Program-made: the position numbers and the translations under genes | Shown: in pieces, positions 8,442 to 16,683 of the stretch | Layout of the letters: the number at the start of each line of letters is the position of its first letter | How positions within the stretch are numbered: the first letter of the stretch is position 1 | Notes under the pieces: model-generated | Databases searched by the model: none | Seen by the model: the letters and a program-made list of their open reading frames with translations, nothing else | What the model was told of the DNA's origin: nothing | Assembly (NCBI GenBank): GCA_023227965.1 | Contig: JALOCA010000023.1 | Location: forward strand, 1-52,434 | Direction: 5' to 3' | Length of the DNA: 52,434 bases | Source of the DNA: Lentimicrobiaceae bacterium | Lineage (GTDB): Bacteria > Bacteroidota > Bacteroidia > Bacteroidales > JALOCA01

Positions 8442-9752
8442 ATGGCAATGTTCGAAATAATCATGCCTAAATTAGGCGAAAGCATCATAGAAGCCACGAT
8501 AACAAAATGGTTAAAAACAGTTGGCGACACAGTTAACGAGGACGATTCTCTGGTAGAAATTGCAACCGATAAAGTTGATTCTGAAATTCCTTCACCTGTT
8601 GAGGGCATACTAAAAAAAATTTTTTTTAAAGAAGGAGAGACTGTTGCCGTTGGTAAAGTGATAGCACTCATTGATATGGCAGGAGATTTGTTTGAGGAAA
8701 CAAATAAAGCGCAAGGTTTGGCGAAAACTTCTCAGGAAATAATCCGGGATACAAATACTGAAATAGTTGAAAACAATCAACATACTTTAATAGGTACTGA
8801 TAAACAGGTGCCTACTTCTGCCAGGTTTTATTCTCCATTAGTAAAAAATATTGCTAAAAAAGAAGCTATTTCCTTAGGTATATTGGAAAAAGTTCCCGGA
8901 ACCGGGGCAGAGGGTAGGTTAACTAAAAATGATTTAATCAATTATTTAGCCACTAAGGGTGCATCAACTTTGGCTGATCGGGCGCTTGGCACGGAGGAAA
9001 ATCCGCCGGTGTTAAAAACTACATCTGTTGTAATTGCCGGAACTGACGATATTGTGGTAGAAATGGACAGGATGCGCAAATTAATTTCCGATCATATGGT
9101 GATGTCGAAGCAGGTTTCTCCGCATGTTACTTCTTTTCACGAAGTGGATGCTACTTCTATTGTGAAATGGCGTAATGCAAACAAAGATATTTTCCTAAAG
9201 AATGAAGGTGAAAAACTAACTTTTACCCCATTTTTTATTGAAGCCGCGGCCAAAACACTTCGCGACCTGCCAGGTGTAAATGCTTCGGTGAATGGTTATA
9301 ACGTAATTCTTCGAAAAAATATTAACATCGGGATGGCAACAGCTTTGCCCAATGGAAATCTGATTGTTCCCGTGATTAAAAATGCCGACCAGAAAAATTT
9401 ATTAGGATTGGTGAAAGATGTTAACCGTTTAGCTTATCAAGCAAGAAATAACAAGCTGTTGCCCGATGATATTCAGGGAGGAACGTTTACAATCACAAAC
9501 TTAGGTACTTTTGGAAGCCTTACAGGCACACCCATTATCAATCAGCCGCAGGTTGCTATTTTGGGAATTGGTGCCATAGTAAAAAAGCCGGTTGTGCTGG
9601 AAACCCCTGATGGCGATGTGATTGCTATCAGGCACAGAGTAATTTTATCTTTATCGTACGACCACAGAGTTGTTGATGGTGCTATGGGTGGAATGTTTTT
9701 AAAACGGATGGCAGAGCTTCTTGAGGGCTTTGATATCAACCGAAAAGTATAA
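8442..9752 (+). CDS. Dihydrolipoamide acyltransferase, E2 of a 2-oxoacid dehydrogenase complex
   Basis: This is the core acyltransferase of a pyruvate, 2-oxoglutarate or branched-chain 2-oxoacid dehydrogenase. Residues 1-80 form one lipoyl domain with the modified lysine in ATDKVDSEIPSP (K44). A linker follows, then the E3/E1-binding domain around SPLVKNIAKKEAISLGI and GRLTKNDLINYL. The C-terminal catalytic acyltransferase domain contains SYDHRVVDGAMGG with H408 and D412. At 436 aa with a single lipoyl domain it fits SucB- and BkdB-like proteins; the substrate cannot be read from sequence. No E1 or E3 gene is adjacent. It is convergent with the PBP gene, with only 8 bases between the stops. 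Confidence 0.93.
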   Translation: MAMFEIIMPKLGESIIEATITKWLKTVGDTVNEDDSLVEIATDKVDSEIPSPVEGILKKIFFKEGETVAVGKVIALIDMAGDLFEETNKAQGLAKTSQEIIRDTNTEIVENNQHTLIGTDKQVPTSARFYSPLVKNIAKKEAISLGILEKVPGTGAEGRLTKNDLINYLATKGASTLADRALGTEENPPVLKTTSVVIAGTDDIVVEMDRMRKLISDHMVMSKQVSPHVTSFHEVDATSIVKWRNANKDIFLKNEGEKLTFTPFFIEAAAKTLRDLPGVNASVNGYNVILRKNINIGMATALPNGNLIVPVIKNADQKNLLGLVKDVNRLAYQARNNKLLPDDIQGGTFTITNLGTFGSLTGTPIINQPQVAILGIGAIVKKPVVLETPDGDVIAIRHRVILSLSYDHRVVDGAMGGMFLKRMAELLEGFDINRKV

Positions 9753-9760
9753 ATTTCCTT

Positions 9761-12151
9761 TTATGGGTTCTCCTCTTCTTCCTTTAACATGGAATTATTT
9801 CCGGTAAGTGTATCAGAACTAAGGCTGTCGTTTTTCGGAAGATAAGTATGGCATGTATATGATTTTGTAATATTTATATCGGGTTTTGGGAAGTGTTCCT
9901 TTAGATAATCGAAATGGGGGTCTCCGAGTATTTTTTCAAAGAATAAACCATAAATTGGAAGTGCCGTATGGCATCCTTCACCCAATTCGGCAGTCCTGAA
10001 ATGAATACTCCGGCTTTCGCCACCCACCCATGCACCTGCTACAAGATTAGGTGTAACTCCCACAAACCACCCATCACTGTGGTTGGAAGACGTCCCTGTT
10101 TTCCCGCCAAATTCAATTTTTGAGCGAAATAAATCATACTCAAACAGCGCCTGGGTAGTTCCTCCGGGTTCGTGAAGCCCACCCTGCAACATCTGGCACA
10201 TGTAAAAGGCTGCTTCCTGCGAAATGACCCGTTTTTTCTCCGGTTTATATTCGTAAAGTACGTTTCCTTTATTATCTTCTATTCGTGTAACTAAAACCGG
10301 TTCGATGGCATAACCATCATTAACTGTTGGACAATAGGCATTTACTAGTTCGAGCAATGAAACATCGCTTGACCCCAGGCATACGGAAGGAACATCCTCA
10401 AGAGGAGTTTTTATACCCATTTTTTTTGCATACTCAATAACTTTCCGCCAACCTAATTTTTTGGTAATCTGCACTGCTATTGAATTGATACTCTTTGCAA
10501 AAGCATATTTTAACGTTACAGATTGCCCGGTAAATTCCCACTCAACATTGTGAGGTTGCCAAACTTTTTTTACACCTTTTTCAATATAATCGTAAGTAAC
10601 CGGAATATCCTGCATGATATCGCAGGGTCCATACCCATTTTCCATTGCTGCCGTATAAACAAAAGTTTTAAAAGTAGAACCCGGTTGGCGCTTGGTTTGG
10701 CGTACATTATCAAATTTGAAATATTTATGATTAATTCCTCCTACCCATGATTTTACAAAGCCTGTATGTTGGTCAATAGCAATAAAACCGGCATGAAGGA
10801 AATGGTTGTAATACCGGATAGAGTCCATTGGGCTCAGCGTAGTATCTTTGTCTCCATCCCAGGTAAAGACCGTCATTTTTCGGGGAAGATTCATATAATA
10901 TGTCAATGAATCAGAATTTTTTCCAAATTTTTTCACCAATAATGCATATCGCTTAGTTCTTTTGGCAATATTGTTAATATAATCAGGAAGTTCCTTGTTA
11001 TCAACATCTACCCAGGGATTTTCTCCTTCCCAATGCTGAAAAAAGCGTTTCTGCAACCGTTTCATATGTTCTGAAACTGCTTCTTCGGCATAAGTTTGCA
11101 TTTTTGAGTCAAGGGTTGAATATATTTTCAATCCATCCTCGTACAAATTAAAATTATTTTCCTTCAGCCATGTTTTCAGATAGTTACTTACAGCATCCCG
11201 AAAGTAACTTATATCGTCGTCGCTATTGCCTTGTGCTGAAAAATGTAGAGTTAACTTCGTGTTACTTAACGAATCGCAAATTGCAGGGCTAATAAATTTA
11301 TATTTTTGTAATTGGGATAGCACAATATTTCTGCGTTCGAGAGCCCGTTCAGGATGCAAAACCGGGCTATAATAAGTCGGGGCTTTTAATAAACCCACCA
11401 GTACAGCTGATTCTTCAACATTAAGTTGTAATGGTTTTTTTCCGAAAAAAGTTTTCGCCGCTGTTTTTAGTCCAAAGGTATTACTTCCAAAATCATTGGT
11501 ATTGAAATACATAGTTAATATATCCTTTTTGCTGTACAGCAATTCAATTTTAAAAGCAGCAATCCATTCCTTCATTTTATATATTACTGTTCTTACACCC
11601 GGAATATATCCTAATAGACCTCTTGAATAATTTTCGCGGGTTTTAAACAAATTTTTTACTAATTGCTGTGTAATTGTACTACCGCCCCGTTTTTCTCCTT
11701 TACTCATGTACCAAAGGATGGAAAAAGTAGCACGCAAATCAACTCCATGATGAGCATAAAAACGTACATCTTCTGTTGCAATTAACGCATTGATAATATT
11801 TTGAGGTATTTCTTCATATTTCAGAGGCATACGGTTTTCATCAAAATATTTACCAATAAGCTTACCGTCGGAAGAATATAATTCGGAAGTAATTTTCAGG
11901 TCAGGATTATATATCTGATGAATGTGAGGTGATTTCCCGAAAAACCAGAGAAAATTAAAATCAACCAGCAAAAGAAAAATAATAAATATAATAAAAAAAT
12001 GCAATAAACGCCAAAGTATTTTTTTGTATAAAGGAAGCTCTCTTGAAACAGAAAAGAATCCCCGGAGTTTTTTGCCTATTTGCAGACTTTTAATGTAATT
12101 CCAGGTAAAGCTAATTCCTTTATATATTTTTATTTTAACCAATTTATTCAT
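9761..12151 (-). CDS. Class A penicillin-binding protein (PBP1A-type transglycosylase/transpeptidase)
   Basis: This bifunctional enzyme polymerises and crosslinks peptidoglycan on the outer face of the inner membrane. It is 796 aa, with an N-terminal membrane anchor at about residues 48-70. The GT51 glycosyltransferase domain has TEDVRFYAHHGVD (catalytic E127) and GGSTITQQLVKN. The transpeptidase domain has S492-TF-K495, SIN at 554-556 and KTGTSSNHSDGWFVG (KTG at 684-686). All active-site motifs are intact. The start codon overlaps the end of the upstream M48 protease gene by 8 bases, implying coupling. It is the last gene of a run fabG, vWA-like protein, M48 protease, PBP, all on the minus strand. 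Confidence 0.95.
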   Translation of the reverse strand: MNKLVKIKIYKGISFTWNYIKSLQIGKKLRGFFSVSRELPLYKKILWRLLHFFIIFIIFLLLVDFNFLWFFGKSPHIHQIYNPDLKITSELYSSDGKLIGKYFDENRMPLKYEEIPQNIINALIATEDVRFYAHHGVDLRATFSILWYMSKGEKRGGSTITQQLVKNLFKTRENYSRGLLGYIPGVRTVIYKMKEWIAAFKIELLYSKKDILTMYFNTNDFGSNTFGLKTAAKTFFGKKPLQLNVEESAVLVGLLKAPTYYSPVLHPERALERRNIVLSQLQKYKFISPAICDSLSNTKLTLHFSAQGNSDDDISYFRDAVSNYLKTWLKENNFNLYEDGLKIYSTLDSKMQTYAEEAVSEHMKRLQKRFFQHWEGENPWVDVDNKELPDYINNIAKRTKRYALLVKKFGKNSDSLTYYMNLPRKMTVFTWDGDKDTTLSPMDSIRYYNHFLHAGFIAIDQHTGFVKSWVGGINHKYFKFDNVRQTKRQPGSTFKTFVYTAAMENGYGPCDIMQDIPVTYDYIEKGVKKVWQPHNVEWEFTGQSVTLKYAFAKSINSIAVQITKKLGWRKVIEYAKKMGIKTPLEDVPSVCLGSSDVSLLELVNAYCPTVNDGYAIEPVLVTRIEDNKGNVLYEYKPEKKRVISQEAAFYMCQMLQGGLHEPGGTTQALFEYDLFRSKIEFGGKTGTSSNHSDGWFVGVTPNLVAGAWVGGESRSIHFRTAELGEGCHTALPIYGLFFEKILGDPHFDYLKEHFPKPDINITKSYTCHTYLPKNDSLSSDTLTGNNSMLKEEEENP

Positions 12152-13385
12152 TATTTATCTTTTCAAGATGGATAATTCGTTGTAGAAGTGTAGGATGCGA
12201 ATAGTAAATAAAGACATAAGCAGGGTGGGGGGTAAGGTTGCTCAAATTATTAACAGATAATTTTTTTAATGCATTTATCAGCGTTTCTGCATTGTAATTA
12301 TTTCCTGTAAATATGTCAGCCTGGTATTCATGCTTCCTCGAAAGTTTATTTAAGGCAATACCCGTCAGGGTGGAAAGAGGGCTGTATAATAAACCAAAAG
12401 CAAGAATACCTATGTGAAAACTTTCTGTTGTTGCTCCCAAAGCTTGGGAAAGCAAGGGAGAAGAAATAAAAAGCGAAACAAGGTAAAGTAGTAATCCTGT
12501 ATGTGCCACAGAAAGGAGCATGCTTTTAGTGGTATGTTTCAGTTTATAGTGCCCGATTTCGTGAGCAAGTATTGCAACCAATTCTCCGGTAGTATGTTGT
12601 TGGATAAGAGTGTCGTAGAGAACAATACGTTTTTTGCGACCCAAACCGCTGAAGTATGCATTGGCTTTTCCAGAACGTTTTGATCCGTCAATTACAAAAA
12701 TAGCATCAAGAGAAAAACCGGTTTTGCGTGCAAAATCTTCGATAGCATTGCGCAGCTCTCCTTCTTCAAGTGGCTTTTGTTTGTTGAACAGGGGCACGAT
12801 AAGTGTTGAGTAAAACATGGTCATAAAGATGCTAAACAACGAAATTGCCAACCAGGTGAGTACCCAGAACCATTGCCCGGTTGCCGTGTAAATGAAAACT
12901 ATAAGTGCAAGAATGCCCCCCCCGATGACGGCTCCAAGCAGCCACATTTTTATCTTGTCGAGGATGAAGGTTTTCACCGAAGTTTTATTGAATCCAAATT
13001 TTTCCTCAATAACGAAAGTATGGTATGCAGAAAAAGGAATGGAAAGAATATCGGCGCCCCATCCTATGAAACCAAAAAATAAAATCGCAAGCAAGATAGG
13101 ATTCATTGTATATGTTTGCAGTAAGGAATTGAGCCAGGCAAAACCTCCCAATAGTAGCATCGCAATCATAATTAAAAATGAAAAGGTATCATATACAAAA
13201 CTAAAACGATAGTTTTCTTTTTCATATGCCTGTTGTTTACGATATTTTTCGGCATCATATATTCCGGCAAGTTTGTCAGGTAGCATTCCGTTACTTTGGG
13301 TAGTATTAAGCCATTCCATTATCCTCTCAAAAAGGAAACTTATGATAACAATACCAATAATAATATTAAAAATGAGAGCTGCCAT
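12144..13385 (-). CDS. M48 family membrane metalloprotease (Ste24/CAAX protease type)
   Basis: This is a zinc endopeptidase embedded in the inner membrane. It is 413 aa with several hydrophobic segments (about 2-18, 66-85, 96-112, 148-168, 172-195, 290-308 and 325-345). The zinc site is HEIGH (H275, E276, H279), with third ligand E353 in KHEYQADIF. The sequence KRSGKANAYFSGLGRKKRIV before the active site is typical of Ste24-like M48A proteins. In bacteria such enzymes are linked to membrane-protein quality control; a CAAX substrate is not expected. Its stop overlaps the PBP start by 8 bases and 55 bases separate it from the upstream vWA-like gene, so it is probably in the same transcript. Confidence 0.92.
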   Translation of the reverse strand: MAALIFNIIIGIVIISFLFERIMEWLNTTQSNGMLPDKLAGIYDAEKYRKQQAYEKENYRFSFVYDTFSFLIMIAMLLLGGFAWLNSLLQTYTMNPILLAILFFGFIGWGADILSIPFSAYHTFVIEEKFGFNKTSVKTFILDKIKMWLLGAVIGGGILALIVFIYTATGQWFWVLTWLAISLFSIFMTMFYSTLIVPLFNKQKPLEEGELRNAIEDFARKTGFSLDAIFVIDGSKRSGKANAYFSGLGRKKRIVLYDTLIQQHTTGELVAILAHEIGHYKLKHTTKSMLLSVAHTGLLLYLVSLFISSPLLSQALGATTESFHIGILAFGLLYSPLSTLTGIALNKLSRKHEYQADIFTGNNYNAETLINALKKLSVNNLSNLTPHPAYVFIYYSHPTLLQRIIHLEKINNE

Positions 13386-13440
13386 ATAAATAATTATAAA
13401 AAATGCTTATACACTGATTGCATTACTTTTAGTAATAGTG

Positions 13441-15522
13441 TTAATAACTTCCTGCTCTTTTTCGTAAATACCATTCTGTGCTTAACAGTGTAAGTATTAA
13501 TAATAAAATTAAAAAAATATTATTAAAATTAACATATTTTTTATGTAAAAAAGAAATATTTTTTATATCTTCTCTATTACGAAGTGTTTCACATAGTTTT
13601 GTGATTTCGGAAGGATAAAACATTTTTCCCTGATGGTTTTTTGCAAGTGTATAAAGCATGTTGTGATTAGCAACGGTATTTATGGATTCAATATTTAGGG
13701 GAACTACAACAAATGTACCTGTTTTCGTTTCTATTCTATTGTTTAACTTTACCTGCGATCTGAAAGTGTAATTTCCCGGTGGAAAACTGCCGGCGTTCAA
13801 ATAATATGCTTGCGAAGTCTTTGAAAATGTATACGGATATTTTTTTCCTGAGGAATCCATGATTTCTATGCTTACTTCCGGGGTTGTGATGAGTTCGTAA
13901 CTGTTATTGTACACTTCTGCTGAAAATTCTACCTGCTCATTTTCAAAATATTTATTGTCCCCATTGACCCTAAAAAAGCCCTTATCTTCTTTTACAGTGA
14001 GATACTGCATAATTTTCGAGATAAAACCGTCGAAAAGCAAATGGGAATTGTTCTTTACATAATCGTTGATTCTCCATTTCCAAATACCTTCTCCTGCGAT
14101 GATGCCGGTTTTATTTCCCATTTTATTGTTAAAAAGGATAAGAGGTTTTTCGGTGGCTACACTGCCTATCTTCTGATAAAACAAGGCTACTGAAGCATTG
14201 GATGTTTTATAATCGCCATAGGGACAAATTAATGGAGGGGAATTTTCTATTAACTGTTTCAAATCGTTCTCGATAGTGAAAAAAGGAAAATGAGGATTGA
14301 AAACCGGTAATGCTTCATTAAAATTGGTTTTTGCCGCAAGAATTTTGGTAACGTTGTTTTGTTGATTGAATCCGGAAATATCTGTTTGTGCTCCAACTAT
14401 GTAAAGTACAGGGATGTTCTGCTGCGAAATTTGCCTGAAAAGAGCAGATGTATGCTGAAAAACAGAAGGGAGTTGATGCAGAACGATTAAATTGTATTTT
14501 GAAAGCGCCTGATTCAATTCATTTACCCGCAGAACATCCACCGTATAATTCATGTTACTTTCAAGTGCCTTTTTAATGGATCCGATATCTGGATGGGGAG
14601 AATTATACAAAAGCAGAATTTTTTGTTTACTGTCAATCACCTCAATAAAAATATCCAAAAAATTATTGTCTTTGCTTATCTCACCGAGGGTAGGCGAAAT
14701 ACTGATATGGTAATGTTGCAAACCGGGTTTATCGGCTTTTAATTGCAGGGTAAATGTTTGCTGATAGGTATCTGTGTTTATATTCAGGTTTTGAGAACTA
14801 AGAATTTCTTTCCCTCTCTTGATGGTAAGTTGTACCTGGCTTCCTTTGCATTTTGCCGAGGTTATGGTAACTTCTATGGAAAAAGTATTTCCCAAGAAAG
14901 AAATCCGGTTGTAATCCACCCGCGAAATAAGCACATCTTTTGGGGGAATGGTATCGCCCATAGCGATGGTAAAAACAGGATATTGAAAGACGTCGGATGC
15001 GTAAACAGGATTTTTTCCTTTATTATATATCCCATCGCTGGCTATAACCACAGCTCCTACGTTCCGGTTGGCATATCGTGTAAGTAATTCATCGAATAGC
15101 TGTGAAATATCTGTTTGTTTTTCAGAAAAATCAGGAGTGTTATTTGCAGAGATACTATTGCCGAAAGTATATCGTTTTACATCGTATTTTGAAGCTAATT
15201 GCTGCGCGAGGCTATCAATCTTTTTTGTATATGCTGTCCGGTAAAATGCAGAATCGACAGATAAAAGCAATGAATGGGAATTGTCCTGTGCTATGATGAT
15301 AATAGGTTTTTCTACCCTCCGGATAACAGCCATAAGCATAGGTGAAAGCAATAAAAAGGCTATGAATGTTACCGAAACAAAACGAAGTATCGCCAATATC
15401 CGAAGCAAACGGGGCGGAAAATCGTTTTTTTTATTTTTAAAATACAATATAAAGGTAAACACAAATCCGGCAAGCAGACAAAAAACAATTAACCAGAATG
15501 AAGATTCCGTAATTATGTTCAC
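13441..15522 (-). CDS. Membrane protein with vWA-like MIDAS motif, unknown function
   Basis: A 693 aa membrane protein. Two membrane helices lie near residues 8-28 and 43-66 and one near the C-terminus (FNNIFLILLLILTLLSTEWYL). After the second helix a vWA-like fold begins with QDNSHSLL, a DxSxS metal-ion motif (D80, S82, S84), and continues to VVIASDGIYNKG. Immunoglobulin-like and Rossmann-like stretches follow (KILLLYNSPHPDIGSIKKAL and LIVLHQLP), consistent with a class-I amidotransferase-like fold often paired with vWA. The bulk would face the periplasm between the helices. Similar Bacteroidota proteins are uncharacterised. It lies 79 bases after fabG and 55 before the M48 protease gene in one direction. 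The domain reading is moderate; no function is proposed. Confidence 0.65.
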   Translation of the reverse strand: MNIITESSFWLIVFCLLAGFVFTFILYFKNKKNDFPPRLLRILAILRFVSVTFIAFLLLSPMLMAVIRRVEKPIIIIAQDNSHSLLLSVDSAFYRTAYTKKIDSLAQQLASKYDVKRYTFGNSISANNTPDFSEKQTDISQLFDELLTRYANRNVGAVVIASDGIYNKGKNPVYASDVFQYPVFTIAMGDTIPPKDVLISRVDYNRISFLGNTFSIEVTITSAKCKGSQVQLTIKRGKEILSSQNLNINTDTYQQTFTLQLKADKPGLQHYHISISPTLGEISKDNNFLDIFIEVIDSKQKILLLYNSPHPDIGSIKKALESNMNYTVDVLRVNELNQALSKYNLIVLHQLPSVFQHTSALFRQISQQNIPVLYIVGAQTDISGFNQQNNVTKILAAKTNFNEALPVFNPHFPFFTIENDLKQLIENSPPLICPYGDYKTSNASVALFYQKIGSVATEKPLILFNNKMGNKTGIIAGEGIWKWRINDYVKNNSHLLFDGFISKIMQYLTVKEDKGFFRVNGDNKYFENEQVEFSAEVYNNSYELITTPEVSIEIMDSSGKKYPYTFSKTSQAYYLNAGSFPPGNYTFRSQVKLNNRIETKTGTFVVVPLNIESINTVANHNMLYTLAKNHQGKMFYPSEITKLCETLRNREDIKNISFLHKKYVNFNNIFLILLLILTLLSTEWYLRKRAGSY

Positions 15523-15601
15523 TTTTCCAGGTTTATAAAACGGATACTATTTTTTTGTAAAAAAACAGACGGTACAAATAAGGTAAATGCTTTCAGGATT
15601 T

Positions 15602-16348
15602 TTAGGTATGCATTCCTCCACAAACACTTATTACTTGTCCCGTAATATAATCGCTGAGGTCAGAAGCAAGGAAAAGTGCAACGTTAGCCACGTCCTGTGG
15701 CTTGCCCCCTCTTCTTAAAGGAATTTTTTCAGCCCAGCTTTTTCTAACGTCTTCCGGAAGTTTTGCCGTCATTTCCGTTTCTATAAAACCAGGTGCAATG
15801 GCGTTGCAACGTATATTTCTTGATCCTAATTCCTGGGCAATAGATTTGGTAAAGCCTATCAATCCAGCTTTGGAAGCGGAATAGTTGGATTGTCCTGCAT
15901 TCCCTTCAATGCCTACTACCGAACTCATATTGATGATAGATCCGAAACGTTGTTTCAGCATGACTTTTTGAATGGCTTTGGTAAGATTAAATATAGATTT
16001 CAGGTTTACTTTTATCACCAAATCCCAATCGGATTCGTTCATTCGCATTAGCAGATTATCGCGGGTGATACCAGCATTGTTTACTAAAATATCAATTTTG
16101 CCAAATTCCTGTACAACATCGTTAATCAGTTTTTCTCCATCGTTATATGAACTGGCATCAGAGGCAAACCCTTTTGCTTTTATGCCCATTTCCCTGAGTT
16201 CGTTTTCAAGAGCTATGGTGTTATCGTCGTAAAACAGGTCGGAGAAAGCAATATCAGCACCTTCTTTAGCAAAAGTCAGAGCTATTGATTTTCCTATACC
16301 CCTTGAAGCTCCAGTGATTAATGCTGTTTTTCCTTCTAAAATCTTCAT
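15602..16348 (-). CDS. fabG: 3-oxoacyl-[acyl-carrier-protein] reductase FabG
   Basis: This is an NADPH-dependent short-chain dehydrogenase that reduces 3-oxoacyl-ACP in fatty acid elongation. Visible are the nucleotide-binding TGASRGIGKS (residues 12-21), NNAG at 90-93, the catalytic serine region MSSVVG near 141-146 and YSASK with Y156 and K160. The C-terminal GFIETEMTAKLPE and DYITGQVISVCGG are typical of FabG. The 248 aa length is standard. The minus-strand ATG at 16348 is preceded by a perfect -7 box, TATCTTTG, so this is likely the first gene of the fabG-vWA-M48-PBP unit. Other SDR activities cannot be ruled out, but the full motif set favours FabG. Confidence 0.92.
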   Translation of the reverse strand: MKILEGKTALITGASRGIGKSIALTFAKEGADIAFSDLFYDDNTIALENELREMGIKAKGFASDASSYNDGEKLINDVVQEFGKIDILVNNAGITRDNLLMRMNESDWDLVIKVNLKSIFNLTKAIQKVMLKQRFGSIINMSSVVGIEGNAGQSNYSASKAGLIGFTKSIAQELGSRNIRCNAIAPGFIETEMTAKLPEDVRKSWAEKIPLRRGGKPQDVANVALFLASDLSDYITGQVISVCGGMHT

Positions 16349-16683
16349 AGGTTGTTATTTTAATTTCAGGGTGCAAAGATACATTTTTCATACGAAAATA
16401 AATTTTTGATTATACCACGGTATTATACGCCTATGAACTTTATGTGTATTAGCTTTTAAGAGAGGTATTTGTTTCGTTTAATACAAGAATTTTATATTTT
16501 TTTATATGTGAACATAAAATCAAGATAAACAATACAATATAATGTGTTTTTTATTAAAAAAATAATTATCGTTTAATGTGATAATATTAATAGTTAAACA
16601 TAATAATTTTAATTCTTTGCATTCTGATGTTTTTATGTAACCTTAATGACTATATACCGTCAAAAAAAATAAAACATATTACC
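16349..16683. other. Divergent intergenic region, about 335 bases
   Basis: This very AT-rich spacer separates the divergent fabG and metallopeptidase genes. It contains the fabG -7 box at 16374-16381. An ATG at 16627 is in frame with the downstream gene but would put 19 extra residues before a good signal peptide. No other gene or repeat was found. Confidence 0.6.
16374..16381 (-). promoter_or_regulatory. Putative -7 box for fabG
   Basis: On the minus strand this reads TATCTTTG, a perfect TAnnTTTG match 25 bases before the fabG start. A clear -33 element was not found. Confidence 0.55.

Noticed and set aside
16627..16683. ATG 16627 as start of the metallopeptidase gene
   Set aside because: It would put 19 polar residues in front of a normal signal peptide.
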